64,000 bases of DNA, from the NCBI RefSeq assembly GCF_049446075.1, contig NZ_JBMSEB010000001.1:2418001-2482000 (forward strand), given 5' to 3'. This DNA is from Humibacter sp049446075. Its GTDB lineage: Bacteria; Actinomycetota; Actinomycetes; Actinomycetales; Microbacteriaceae. The notes under the pieces were generated by a model, which worked only from the letters and a program-made list of their open reading frames with translations, did not search any database and was not told the DNA's origin. Both the position numbers and the translations under genes were made by a program. This document shows positions 7,380 through 16,327 of this stretch, piece by piece (positions within the stretch are counted from its first letter, which is position 1; every line of letters begins with the position of its first letter).

Positions 7380-8923
7380 GCTGCTTGTCCGGTCTTTCGG
7401 GTCGAGGTCATGCTGACCATGAGGGATTCGGGGTTGGCCTCTTCTGCCGGCAGCACGTTCGTGATCTGGCCCTCGAAGATCGTGTAGATGCGGTCGGACA
7501 TGCCGAGCAGCTCGGGCAGCTCGGAGGAGATCAGCACGATCCCCTTACCCTGCGCGGCCAACTGGTTGATGATGTTGTAGATCTCGTACTTGGCGCCGAC
7601 GTCGATGCCTCGAGTCGGCTCGTCGAGGATCAGCAGGTCGGGGTCGGTGAACATCCACTTGGCCAGCACGACCTTCTGCTGGTTTCCGCCGGACAGCTTG
7701 CTCACGCCCTCGTCCACCGACGTCGCCTTGGTGCGCAGCGCCTTGCGGTACTCCTCGGCGACCTTGTATTCCTGCAGGTCGTCGACGACGCCGCCGTGCG
7801 CGATCTTGTCGAGCCGCGCAGAGACGGTGGCACGCTTGATGGTGTCGAGCAGGTTGAGCCCGAGCGTCTTGCGGTCCTCGCTCACGTAACCCATTCCTTG
7901 CTCGATGGCGTCGTGCACGTTCGCCACCTTGATGCGGCGGCCGTCCTTGTAGATCTCGCCGCTGAGGTAGGTGCCGTAGCTGCGGCCGAAGACGCTCATC
8001 GCGAGCTCCGTGCGGCCGGCGCCCATCAGGCCCGCGAAGCCGACGATCTCTCCGCGGCGCACGAAGAAGCTCTCGTTCTTGCACACGAGGCGGTCCGGGT
8101 CCACGGGATGCTGCACGGTCCAGTTGCGCACCTCGAAGAACGTCTCGCCGATGTTCGGCGTGCGCTCAGGGAAGCGGCTCTCCAGAGACCGGCCGACCAT
8201 GCCGCGGATGATGCGGTCCTCGTCGACGCCCCCGGATGCCACATCCAGCGTCTCGATCGTCTTGCCGTCACGGATGATCGTGATCGAGTCGGCGACCCGC
8301 TCGATCTCGTTCAGCTTGTGGCTGATCATGATCGAGGTCATGCCCGACTTCCTGAACTCGAGGATGAGGTCCAGCAGATGCTGGGACTCCGCTTCGTTCA
8401 GCGCCGCGGTCGGTTCGTCGAGGATGAGCAGCTTGACGTCTTTGTGCAGGGCCTTCGCGATCTCGACGAGCTGCTGCTTGCCGACACCGAGCGTCTTGAT
8501 GAGCGTGTCGGGGTCTTCGCGCAGTCCGACCAGGTCGAGCAGCTCGCGCGCCCGCTTTTGAGCCGCCACCCAGTCGATCACGCCGAACCGCGACACCTCG
8601 TTGCCGAGGAACAGGTTCTCGGTGATCGAGAGCTCCGGGATGAGCGCGAGCTCCTGATGGATGATCGCGATGCCTGCCGACTCGCTCTGCTTCGTGGTGG
8701 AGAAGCGGACCTCTTCACCTTCGTAGATGATCTGGCCCTCGTACGTGCCGTAGGGGTAGACGCCGGAGAGCACCTTCATGAGGGTGGACTTCCCTGCGCC
8801 GTTCTCACCGCAGATGGCGTGGATCGCTCCGCGCTGCACGGTCATCGTCACGTTCGAGAGTGCGACCACGCCGGGGAAGCGCTTGGTGATGTCGCGCATT
8901 TCCAGAATGGGGGCCTTCGCCAC
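7376..8923 (-). CDS. mmsA: Multiple monosaccharide ABC transporter ATP-binding protein
   Basis: A 515-residue tandem ATPase of the RbsA/AraG/GguA type, first gene of the mms operon. Half one has Walker A GENGAGKST, a signature-like LGVGKQQLVEIAKAL and Walker B LLILDEPTAAL. Half two has the family's degenerate Walker A (GLMGAGRTEL) and an intact LSGGNQQKVVLAKWM signature with LLILDEPTRGID. The start is GTG at 8923, preceded by GAGAGGATC. It energises sugar import through MmsB. The operator candidate at 9073-9095 lies in its upstream region. Confidence 0.93.
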   Translation of the reverse strand: MAKAPILEMRDITKRFPGVVALSNVTMTVQRGAIHAICGENGAGKSTLMKVLSGVYPYGTYEGQIIYEGEEVRFSTTKQSESAGIAIIHQELALIPELSITENLFLGNEVSRFGVIDWVAAQKRARELLDLVGLREDPDTLIKTLGVGKQQLVEIAKALHKDVKLLILDEPTAALNEAESQHLLDLILEFRKSGMTSIMISHKLNEIERVADSITIIRDGKTIETLDVASGGVDEDRIIRGMVGRSLESRFPERTPNIGETFFEVRNWTVQHPVDPDRLVCKNESFFVRRGEIVGFAGLMGAGRTELAMSVFGRSYGTYLSGEIYKDGRRIKVANVHDAIEQGMGYVSEDRKTLGLNLLDTIKRATVSARLDKIAHGGVVDDLQEYKVAEEYRKALRTKATSVDEGVSKLSGGNQQKVVLAKWMFTDPDLLILDEPTRGIDVGAKYEIYNIINQLAAQGKGIVLISSELPELLGMSDRIYTIFEGQITNVLPAEEANPESLMVSMTSTRKTGQAA

Positions 8924-9072
8924 GGATGATCCTCTCGCTGTGCGGGCGGGGCATCCGTCGGATCAGGCTCTCGCCTGATGGGTGCGTTAGACGCCCTCGT
9001 CCCGTGGTGCAGCGGCCGTTCGGGCCGCGTCGCGTTGCCTCGGGGCTGCAACGAAACGCAACGGTAACACAA

Positions 9073-9095
9073 TTGCGTTCAGGGGTTGAACGCAA
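9073..9095. promoter_or_regulatory. Candidate sugar-operon operator upstream of mmsA
   Basis: A perfect inverted repeat, TTGCGTTCA-N5-TGAACGCAA, 150 bp upstream of the mmsA start. The same core, GCGTTCA-N5-TGAAYGC, occurs upstream of the third sugar operon at 23920-23942. The TTC-N7-GAA geometry is like that known for NagC/Mlc-type ROK regulators. Which protein binds it here is inference. Confidence 0.6.
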
Positions 9096-9166
9096 GTGCG
9101 AAAACGAGCATGGTGCGACAGCGCGTCGATTCAGGCCTTCGCCGCAAGCCGGCGGGAGAGTTGCTC

Positions 9167-10405
9167 TTAGGCGCGACCGTGGCTGGCGCGCGAGCGTCTG
9201 GAAAGTGAATCCACGATGACGGCGAGCAGCAGCACCGCGCCGGTGATCATGTAGCGAACCGATGAGTCAAGGTTGAGCAGCGTGAGTCCGCTGGAGATGG
9301 CCGAGATGACCAGTACGCCGAGCACGGCAGACCACGCGCTGCCTCGTCCGCCGAACAGGCTCGTGCCGCCGATGATGGCTGCCGCGATCGCATTGAGGTT
9401 GGTGTCGGCGGATCCCGTGATGGTCGTCGCCGAGCCCAGTCGCGCCGCCGAGAGCACACCGCCGAGTGCAGCCAAAGCCGAGCACACGACGAAAGCCGTG
9501 ACGAGCGTGCGGGTGACGTGCAGTCCTGCCCGGCGGGCGGCATCCACATTCCCTCCGACGGCGAAGACGGAACGGCCCCACCGTGACCTGCGCAGCAGGT
9601 ACGAGATCACGACGACGAGCAGCAGGAACAGCACGGGCATGACCGCGGTGCCGCGGTCGAGGGAGAGGTACCAGACGGCGACGCACAGCACCACGAGCAG
9701 GGCAACGGCCTTGAGCACGGAGACCGAAGGATGCTCCGCGGGAAGCTGTGCGCGCATCCTTCTGCTCCTGCGCAGCAGCCCCGCGCCGAGCACGCCCAGC
9801 GCGGCGATGCCGGCGAGTACGTACGCCGCCCATGGCGGCAGGAACCAGGTGTTCGCGAACTGCACGAGCGGGTCGGAGAACGGGATGTTGATCGACCCCG
9901 ATGGCCCGAGCAGCGCGAGCTGCAGGCCGAGGAATGCGAGCAGACCGGCGAGTGTGATGAGGAAGCTCGGCACTCCGAACCGGGTGAGCAGGAACCCGTA
10001 GAACGCGCCGATCGCCGCTCCCACGGCGACGGCCGCGAGGATGCCTACGAGCATGGGCCACTGCAGCCGCATCGCGCAGACCCCGACCACGGCACTCGCG
10101 AGGCCGCTGACCGAGCCGACGGAGAGGTCGATCTGGGCGACGAGCAGCACGACGACGGTACCCAGGGCGATGACGCCGAGCGGCGCGGCCTGCAGGGTGA
10201 GGTTCACGAGGTTCCCTGGCGCCAGGAACCGCGGATTGAGCACCTGGAAAAGCACGGCGATGATGAGCAGGCCGACCACGACGGGCAGGGCGCCGAGCTC
10301 ACCGTCTCGCACGCGCCCGGCGAATGCAGTGGCCACGTCGCGGAGCGTGTACGCGGCGCCTGGCTCGGTGCTGCCGCGCGCGAGCATCCCTCGTTCCGCG
10401 CTCAT
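9167..10405 (-). CDS. Sugar ABC transporter permease (XylH/RbsC family), ROK-led operon
   Basis: A 412-residue permease, last gene of the four-gene ROK operon. About ten membrane helices; landmarks are VLLVAQIDLSVGSVSGLASAV, FAVGGNVDAARRAGLHV and GGTSLFGGRGSAWSAVLGVLV. The start at 10405 (MSAERG) overlaps the ATPase stop by 4 bp; a longer in-frame extension reaches into the ATPase gene and is not coding. Together with the ATPase and binding protein it forms a second complete monosaccharide importer; the sugar is unknown. Confidence 0.9.
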   Translation of the reverse strand: MSAERGMLARGSTEPGAAYTLRDVATAFAGRVRDGELGALPVVVGLLIIAVLFQVLNPRFLAPGNLVNLTLQAAPLGVIALGTVVVLLVAQIDLSVGSVSGLASAVVGVCAMRLQWPMLVGILAAVAVGAAIGAFYGFLLTRFGVPSFLITLAGLLAFLGLQLALLGPSGSINIPFSDPLVQFANTWFLPPWAAYVLAGIAALGVLGAGLLRRSRRMRAQLPAEHPSVSVLKAVALLVVLCVAVWYLSLDRGTAVMPVLFLLLVVVISYLLRRSRWGRSVFAVGGNVDAARRAGLHVTRTLVTAFVVCSALAALGGVLSAARLGSATTITGSADTNLNAIAAAIIGGTSLFGGRGSAWSAVLGVLVISAISSGLTLLNLDSSVRYMITGAVLLLAVIVDSLSRRSRASHGRA

Positions 10406-11277
10406 CGAGGGCCGCCTTCCGTGTGGTCGGACCACGGGGCGCGGGGTGCCGATCCTCGCATCCGTTCGCGCGGGTCGTCTTCCGGCGTGCCCTCCTCGAG
10501 ATTCAGCACACCGGTGATCGAGGCGATGATGTCTTCGTAGCTCAGGTCGGGTGCGCGGAACCGTCCGTTGACGCGTCCCAACCGCAGCACGATGACCCGG
10601 TCGGCCACCGCCTGAACGTCGGCCATGTTGTGGCTGATCAGCACGACGCAGTGCCCCCGGTCGCGCAGCAGTTCGATGAGGTTGAGCACCTCGGCCGTCT
10701 GAGCCACGCCCAACGCCGCCGTCGGCTCGTCGAGGATGACCACACGCGGATCGCCGATGAGCGATCGCGCGATCGCCACGGTCTGTCGCTGGCCGCCCGA
10801 GAGCGTTGCGACGGGCATCCGCACAGAGGGGATGCGGGCGGACAGCTGGCGCAGCAGCTCCCACGAGCGCTGCTCCATCGCCTCTTCGTCGAGGGGGCCG
10901 CGGCTGAGTTCCTGCCCAAGGAACAGATTGGCGACCACGTCGAGGTTGTCGCACAGCGCGAGGTCCTGGAACACCGTGGCGATTCCCAGCTCACGGGATG
11001 CCGCGGGCGAGGGTATCGAGACGACGCGTCCTTCGTACGCGATGGTGCCGGCGTCGGGCGGATGCACACCCGCCAGGATCTTCACGAGCGTCGACTTCCC
11101 TGCCCCGTTGTCGCCGACCAGTGCGACGACCTCGCCGGCATACAGGTCGAGATCAACGTTGCGCAGGGCCTGGATGTGGCCGAACGACTTGCTGATGCCG
11201 CGCATGCTCACGACGGGCTCGAGCGCGGCGGCCAGGGCGGCGGCATCCGTGCGCGCTGCTGCGTCTCCTGCGCTCAT
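10402..11277 (-). CDS. Sugar ABC transporter ATP-binding protein, single domain
   Basis: A 291-residue ATPase with Walker A GDNGAGKSTLVK, signature LSGGQRQTVAIAR, Walker B VVILDEPTAAL and the H-loop VLISHNM. Unlike MmsA it has only one nucleotide-binding domain, so it presumably works as a homodimer; single-domain XylG-like ATPases are usual in actinobacterial sugar operons of this type. It overlaps the binding-protein gene upstream and the permease gene downstream by 4 bp each. The C-terminal ~30 residues are polar and probably disordered. Confidence 0.88.
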   Translation of the reverse strand: MSAGDAAARTDAAALAAALEPVVSMRGISKSFGHIQALRNVDLDLYAGEVVALVGDNGAGKSTLVKILAGVHPPDAGTIAYEGRVVSIPSPAASRELGIATVFQDLALCDNLDVVANLFLGQELSRGPLDEEAMEQRSWELLRQLSARIPSVRMPVATLSGGQRQTVAIARSLIGDPRVVILDEPTAALGVAQTAEVLNLIELLRDRGHCVVLISHNMADVQAVADRVIVLRLGRVNGRFRAPDLSYEDIIASITGVLNLEEGTPEDDPRERMRGSAPRAPWSDHTEGGPR

Positions 11278-12371
11278 GAGATGCCGTGCTCCTTGCAGTA
11301 GGTCTCGTATGCGGGCGTGCAGATCTCTGCCACCGTATGGAAACCGCTGTCGATCACGACCTTCTTCACGTTCTGCAGCGTGACGGGGACCGGCGTCAGC
11401 AACACCGTTGGCACCTGCTTGCCGCCCGTCTTCGTCGTGGTCGTGCCTTTCGGGTGCCCGCCGCGCACGAGCGTCAGCGCTGCGTCGGCCGCGATCCGCG
11501 CCTGTTGCTTGATGGGCTTGTACACCGTCATGTACTGGGTGCCGGCGAGGATGCGCTGCACGGCGGCCACCTCGGCATCCTGACCCGTGGTCGGTGGAAC
11601 GGGATCGACACCGGCGGCCTGCAGAGCCGCGATGGCGCCTTGCGCTAGGCCGTCGTTGGCGGCGTACACGCCCGCTATGCGGTTGCCGAACTGCGTGATC
11701 TGACCGGCGACCCAGGTCTGCGCCTCCGAGCCGTCCCAGTCGGGAGTGTCGTACTCCGCCAGGATGCTGTAGCCCGACGAGTCGATGACCGAATGCGCCC
11801 CCGTGCGATAGCCGGACGCATTGTTGTCGGTCGGCGATCCGTTGACCATGAGGATGCCCGACCCGGCAGGGACCTTCAGCTGGCGCAGCCTGTTCACGAG
11901 CGCCTGCGCCTGGAGCACGCCCACGTGCTCGTTGTTCGCGGAGACGAAGAACGAAACGTCGGGGCTGTCGATGATGCGGTCGTACGCGATCACCGGAACG
12001 CCCTTGGCGACCGCCTCGTTCACGATGGATGCCGCTGCCTTGCCGTCGACGGCATCCAGCACGAGCACGCCCACCCCCTGGGCGAGCATCGACTCAGCCT
12101 GTTGCTGCTGACGTGCGGCATCGGCCGAAGCGTTCTGGTAGGCGACGCTGCAGCCGGGGCATTTCTCGTGGATGCGTGCGGTGAACGCCGGTCGGTCGGT
12201 GGCTTCATACCGTGTGGTCGTCGAATCCGGCAGCAGAAGCCCGATGCTCGCGTGCGCAGGATCGACGGCGGCGTGCGTCGTGTCGCCGGGCGCCACCGCG
12301 TTGGAACACCCGACGAGGGCGAACACGCAGGCGGCGACCGCGAGCAGCAAACCCGCGCGGACCGCCTTCAT
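11274..12371 (-). CDS. Sugar ABC transporter substrate-binding lipoprotein
   Basis: A 365-residue lipoprotein with signal peptide and lipobox ALVGC, then a type I periplasmic-binding fold (GVGVLVLDAVDGKAAASIV, VIAYDRIIDSPDVSFFV, TTGQDAEVAAVQRILAG). The start at 12371 overlaps the ROK gene stop by 4 bp. The C-terminus ICTPAYETYCKEHGIS has two cysteines spaced like those in the binding protein at 22818-23879, suggesting a disulfide-closed tail; an internal CPGC pair (HEKCPGCSV) is also present. Ligand is probably an aldose such as xylose, by family only. Confidence 0.88.
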   Translation of the reverse strand: MKAVRAGLLLAVAACVFALVGCSNAVAPGDTTHAAVDPAHASIGLLLPDSTTTRYEATDRPAFTARIHEKCPGCSVAYQNASADAARQQQQAESMLAQGVGVLVLDAVDGKAAASIVNEAVAKGVPVIAYDRIIDSPDVSFFVSANNEHVGVLQAQALVNRLRQLKVPAGSGILMVNGSPTDNNASGYRTGAHSVIDSSGYSILAEYDTPDWDGSEAQTWVAGQITQFGNRIAGVYAANDGLAQGAIAALQAAGVDPVPPTTGQDAEVAAVQRILAGTQYMTVYKPIKQQARIAADAALTLVRGGHPKGTTTTKTGGKQVPTVLLTPVPVTLQNVKKVVIDSGFHTVAEICTPAYETYCKEHGIS

Positions 12372-13567
12372 TCCCCGGCGTCCTCCGCGGCTGTCGTGTC
12401 TTCGGGCTGAATGGAGACGCGCTCGACGGCCATGGCCACTGCGCCGATCGCTGCGGCAGCCGGCCCCAGTTGACCCTGCACGATCTCGGGTGCGAACTCG
12501 GTCCCGGCCAGCACCGAGCGCTCCACCTCGCGGCGCATGGGTCCGAGCAACAGCTCGCCCGATCGGCCGAGCTCCCCGCCGACCACGATGCGCTCCGGAT
12601 CGAGAAGATTGCTGAGGTTGGCGGTGGCCACCCCGATAGCGGTACCGGCGTCGGCGATCGCACGGATGGCATCCGCGTCGCCCGACATGGCCCGCACGAT
12701 CACGTCTTGCAGCTTGATGCCGCGGTTGCCCGACTGCAGCCTCTGGATCAGTGCGCTTCCGCCCGCGATGGCCTGCACGCATCCGCGGTTGCCGCACTCG
12801 CACACCGGGCCGTCCTCCTGGATGACGGTGTGCCCGAGCTCGCCGGCCATGCCGCCGTGGCCGGAGTAGATGCGTCCGCCGAAGACGAGCCCAGCGCCGA
12901 TGCGGTCGCCCACGTCGATGAACACGACGTCGTCTTTGCCGCGGGCGGCGCCCAGCCGGAGTTCTCCGAGGGCGGCGGCGTTGGCATCCGTGTCGACGAA
13001 AACGGGTCGCTTGAGGCGCTGCTGCAGCACATCCGCCACCTCGACGCCGTCCCAGCCGCGAAGGATGCCCCGCCGCGCTATGCGCCCGGTGCGTCGGTCG
13101 ACGGGAGCGGGAAGCGCCACGCCCACCGCCAGCAGGTCGAGCATGCCCGCCCCGGCGGAGTCGAGCATGTCGGCCAGTAGCAGCATGACGCGGTCGAGCT
13201 CGTTGTCGGCCCTGTGGTCTTTGGCCAGCGGCATGTGCGTCTCGGCGACGACCGTGTAGGCGACGTCGGAGATGGAGATGCGCAGGTGGCGGGTGGAGAA
13301 ATGCACACCTGCGACGAGGCCGAGCGCGTGCGCGAGCGTGACGTGCTGAGCGCGGCGACCGCTGCGGGTGCCCGGCGCGGTGTTCAGGACGCCCGCGCCG
13401 CTGAGCTCTTTGACGATGTTGGAGACGGTGGCAGGAGAGAGCCCGGTGAGGCCCGCGAGCTCGATCTGGCTGAGCCCCCCGTACTTCTTCACGGCGTCGA
13501 CAATGCGGCCGCGATTGGCTTCACGCAATGAAGTCTGCGACCCCGGTGTACGACGGGCGGCTACCAC
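12368..13567 (-). CDS. ROK-family transcriptional regulator
   Basis: A 399-residue regulator: winged helix-turn-helix at ~20-75 (LSQIELAGLTGLSPATVSNIVKEL) and a sugar-kinase-like ROK domain. The zinc-binding ROK signature is CECGNRGCVQ, with the usual final Glu replaced by Gln; GHGGMAGELGH and DTDANAAALGE are intact. It is the first gene of its operon and is fused translationally to the sugar transporter genes, so it most likely senses the imported sugar or its phosphate and controls this operon. It is also the best local candidate for binding the operators at 9073-9095 and 23920-23942, although neither is next to its own promoter. Confidence 0.88.
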   Translation of the reverse strand: MVAARRTPGSQTSLREANRGRIVDAVKKYGGLSQIELAGLTGLSPATVSNIVKELSGAGVLNTAPGTRSGRRAQHVTLAHALGLVAGVHFSTRHLRISISDVAYTVVAETHMPLAKDHRADNELDRVMLLLADMLDSAGAGMLDLLAVGVALPAPVDRRTGRIARRGILRGWDGVEVADVLQQRLKRPVFVDTDANAAALGELRLGAARGKDDVVFIDVGDRIGAGLVFGGRIYSGHGGMAGELGHTVIQEDGPVCECGNRGCVQAIAGGSALIQRLQSGNRGIKLQDVIVRAMSGDADAIRAIADAGTAIGVATANLSNLLDPERIVVGGELGRSGELLLGPMRREVERSVLAGTEFAPEIVQGQLGPAAAAIGAVAMAVERVSIQPEDTTAAEDAGE

Positions 13568-13709
13568 GGAATCACACTACGCGATCGGTGCTATGCAGCG
13601 GCAGGGATATGGGGTGGGTGTGCCGGGAGCGGTCACGAGATCCCTTTAACCGTTGAGGGTTGCCGCCTCGTCCTCCGTCTACTGGTGCACATCGAGCCGG
13701 AGGTCGGTG

Positions 13710-15095
13710 TCAGTCGATGACCTTGTCGAACACCTCGTTGAACGCTTCGGTCGAGCTCGGATGGGTGTAGATCGAGTCTCTGAGTTCCGTGGCCGTGATG
13801 CCGAATCGCATCGCCAGCGCGACCGTGTTGATCAGCTCTTGCGCATCGATGCTGAGGAGGGCTGCACCGAGGATCAGGTCGGTGTCGGCGTCCACAATAA
13901 ACTTCATCAGACCGCGGGTTTCCTCGACCGTGTATGCGCGGGGCATCGCAATAATGTCCGCGACGTTCTCACGCGACACCTTGATGTTGCGTCCCTCGGC
14001 GCGTGCCCGGCGTTCGGTCAGTCCGACCGTCGCCAGCGGTGGCGTGATGAAGAGGGTGTGCGGCACTGCGACGCGATCAGTCGTGGCACGTCGACCGTCC
14101 CCGAGGAGTTGGTCGAGAACGATGCGTGCGTCATCGAGGGAGATGTAGGTGAACTGCTCACCGCCGTTGACGTCTCCAAGAGCGAAGATGTGCGGCCGAC
14201 TGGTGCGCAAGTGCTCATCGACGCGGATGCCCCCACGTTCGGTCAGTTCGACGCCTGCAGCATCCAATCCGAGTTCCGCCACCACCGGACGCCGCCCGGT
14301 GGCTGGAAGCAGAGCATCTGCCTGGACCTCGTGCGTCTCGCCGTCGACGATGTAGGTCACCGTGGAAGATTCGTCTCCGTCACGCGCCTCGAGCACGGTC
14401 GCACCGGTAACGAGCCGGATGCCCTCGCCCGCCAGGATGCCCGTCACGGCCTTGGCGATGTCGTCGTCCTCGCGTGGGAGCAGCCGCTCCGCGCTCTCGA
14501 GCACGGTAACCTCGGCCCCGAAGCTCCGGTAGATCGCCGCGAACTCGAGGCCGAGGTACCCGCCGCCTATGACGACGAGGCGGTTCGGCAGCCGGTCCTT
14601 CTGGATGAGGTCCGTGCTGCTTACGAGGCGGCTGCTCTCGGCGAGACCCGGAATGGCCGGGATGATCGGCGCGGAACCCGTATTCACGAGGATCGTGGGC
14701 GCGGCCACACTGATCGCGTCGTCGCCCTCGCCCACTGAGACGGTGTGGTCGTCTACGAATCGGGCGCTGCCCGTCAGCACCATCGCTGTATCGTGCGCGT
14801 TCATTCCCTCGAGGTTGCCGGCGCGGAAGGCACTGGTCAACTCCCGCACGCCGGCGATCGAGTGTGCGAAGAACTCCTGCGCGTCGTCCTCGAGCCGCTT
14901 CTCGCCCGAGTAATGCACGAGCATCTTGGTCGGCACGCAGCCCACGTTAGGGCAGGTCCCGCCGTACATGTTCTCGGAGCGCTCGATCAGCACGACGCGC
15001 CTGCCCGTGTCCGCGAGCGCATGAGCCGCCGTCTTGCCGCCTTTGCCGAAGCCGACGACGATGACGTCGGCGGAGATGGTGTGTTCCTTGGTCAT
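13710..15095 (-). CDS. rclA: Flavin-dependent disulfide oxidoreductase, RclA type
   Basis: A 461-residue class I pyridine nucleotide-disulfide oxidoreductase. The FAD site VVGFGKGGKTAA is at ~14-25, the redox-active pair is C48-P-N-V-G-C53, the NAD(P)H site is VVIGGGYLGLEFA, and the C-terminal interface has THPSSTEAFNEVFD where glutathione reductases have the HP(T/S) motif. The start at 15095 follows GGTGGGATC. It lies divergent, 54 bp away, from a regulator closely resembling E. coli RclR, which is why RclA is preferred over mercuric reductase or dihydrolipoamide dehydrogenase. Family knowledge: RclA uses NADH to reduce Cu(II) and protects against hypochlorous acid. Confidence 0.8.
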   Translation of the reverse strand: MTKEHTISADVIVVGFGKGGKTAAHALADTGRRVVLIERSENMYGGTCPNVGCVPTKMLVHYSGEKRLEDDAQEFFAHSIAGVRELTSAFRAGNLEGMNAHDTAMVLTGSARFVDDHTVSVGEGDDAISVAAPTILVNTGSAPIIPAIPGLAESSRLVSSTDLIQKDRLPNRLVVIGGGYLGLEFAAIYRSFGAEVTVLESAERLLPREDDDIAKAVTGILAGEGIRLVTGATVLEARDGDESSTVTYIVDGETHEVQADALLPATGRRPVVAELGLDAAGVELTERGGIRVDEHLRTSRPHIFALGDVNGGEQFTYISLDDARIVLDQLLGDGRRATTDRVAVPHTLFITPPLATVGLTERRARAEGRNIKVSRENVADIIAMPRAYTVEETRGLMKFIVDADTDLILGAALLSIDAQELINTVALAMRFGITATELRDSIYTHPSSTEAFNEVFDKVID

Positions 15096-15149
15096 GATCC
15101 CACCATGGCGCGACAGGTTGCGCCGCACCCCTAGAAAAGGCTCGTCTGT

Positions 15150-16127
15150 ATGTCCCAGAGTTCCACTATGGACTCCTTGAGTAGGTTGCTCGAGGTCGCA
15201 CATCTGCGTGCAACCTTGGATAAGCACTGCATGTTGTCGGCGTCGACTGTTATGGACGTCGCCCCTCAGCGTTCCCGGAGCGCGGCCTTCCATGTTCTGT
15301 TAGAAGGGACAGCGCGCTTCCATGTCGAAGGCGTCGAGCTCAACCTGCAGGCCGGCGATGTCGTCGTCATCCCATCCGGTGCAGGCCACCGCGTGACAAC
15401 TCGGGGACCTGAGCCTGTGCGCGCGACGCACGAGACCTTCGGCTCTGCATTCACGACGACGCGAACTCGCGGAGAGGGTGACCCCGTAATCGATCTGTAC
15501 TGCGGGCATTTTGATTACGGTCCAGGCGCAGGCGATGTCTTGTTCCGCACCCTGCCCACACCGCTGCGAGTGTCGCTTGCGACGACTGCCGAGGAAGCAT
15601 CGATGCTCCGCGCGCTGAGCGACCTCTTGCGTGGCGAGACTTCCAACGAAGGACGGGGCACGGCAGCGGTGATGAGTGCGCTGTGCACCGTGCTCCTCGC
15701 CTTGGTTCTGCGCACCGCCGGAAGCGAAACCGGCACAGCGCCGGTGTGGACGAGCATGACGGACGCAGGTGTGGGTCGAGTCATCGACTCGGTCCTGCGC
15801 GCGCCCGGGGACGGCTGGACGATCGCGACCCTTTCTGAGACGGCGAGGATGTCACGAGCAACATTCCTTCGCCGCTTCGCTGCGAGCACCGGGATGACGC
15901 CGGGGCAGTTCCTCACCAAGGTCCGGATCATGGCGGGGGCAGATCTACTTACAGGCGACGATCTGACGGTGGCTGCGGTGGCGGCAGCAGTCGGATATCA
16001 ATCAGAGTCGAGCTTCTCAAGGGCATTCCGGGTCGAGATCGGTCGTTCGCCCGGCAGCTTCCGACGCGAGAGCCGGAAACCCCTTCCCACGAGGGTCGTG
16101 AACCCCGATCATGAACCGCGATCGTAA
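15150..16127 (+). CDS. rclR: AraC-family regulator resembling the reactive-chlorine sensor RclR
   Basis: A 325-residue regulator with N-terminal cupin-like domain and C-terminal AraC helix-turn-helix at ~215-310 (MSRATFLRRFAASTGMTPGQFLTKVRI, YQSESSFSRAFRVEIGRSPGSFRRE). The N-terminus MDSLSRLL...DKHCML parallels E. coli RclR, and the two redox cysteines have counterparts: C27 (C21 if translation starts at the second ATG, 15168) and C118 in LYCGHF. HOCl oxidation of these cysteines activates RclR in E. coli. It probably drives the divergent rclA gene. No GGATGC/GCATCC hexamer occurs in this gene, unlike most neighbours, a possible sign of recent transfer. Confidence 0.8.
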   Translation: MSQSSTMDSLSRLLEVAHLRATLDKHCMLSASTVMDVAPQRSRSAAFHVLLEGTARFHVEGVELNLQAGDVVVIPSGAGHRVTTRGPEPVRATHETFGSAFTTTRTRGEGDPVIDLYCGHFDYGPGAGDVLFRTLPTPLRVSLATTAEEASMLRALSDLLRGETSNEGRGTAAVMSALCTVLLALVLRTAGSETGTAPVWTSMTDAGVGRVIDSVLRAPGDGWTIATLSETARMSRATFLRRFAASTGMTPGQFLTKVRIMAGADLLTGDDLTVAAVAAAVGYQSESSFSRAFRVEIGRSPGSFRRESRKPLPTRVVNPDHEPRS

Positions 16128-16327
16128 CGTCAGAGCGTGCCCGATGCACCGACGGCAGCGGATGTCTAGGCCGGACCGGGTGAGGACGCTGGCCGCACCG
16201 CCTCCGGAACCCGATTCAACCGAAATGCAACCGTCGTTGCGGCGCCAAGAGGCCTCAGTTCTGTAACGTCTCGTCCGGTCGCGTTCGCATCCGGGAAGCT
16301 GCCATGGCGACCCGGCAGACTAGTGGC

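Noticed and set aside
6057..8923. Ribose-specific importer (rbs) for the first sugar operon
   Set aside because: The binding protein resembles ChvE/XylF types more than RbsB, and no ribokinase or RbsD gene is adjacent.
10406..10954. N-terminal extension that would make the second sugar permease 595 residues
   Set aside because: It lies inside the ATPase gene in another frame, and the true start overlaps the ATPase stop in the same ATGA pattern used throughout the operon.
13672..13703. Terminator after rclA formed by CCTCCG/CGGAGG
   Set aside because: The stem is only 6 bp with a 20-bp loop and no U-tract; too weak to support.
13710..15095. Mercuric reductase for the flavin disulfide reductase
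   Set aside because: No N-terminal heavy-metal domain and no C-terminal vicinal cysteine pair; the RclR-like neighbour fits RclA better.
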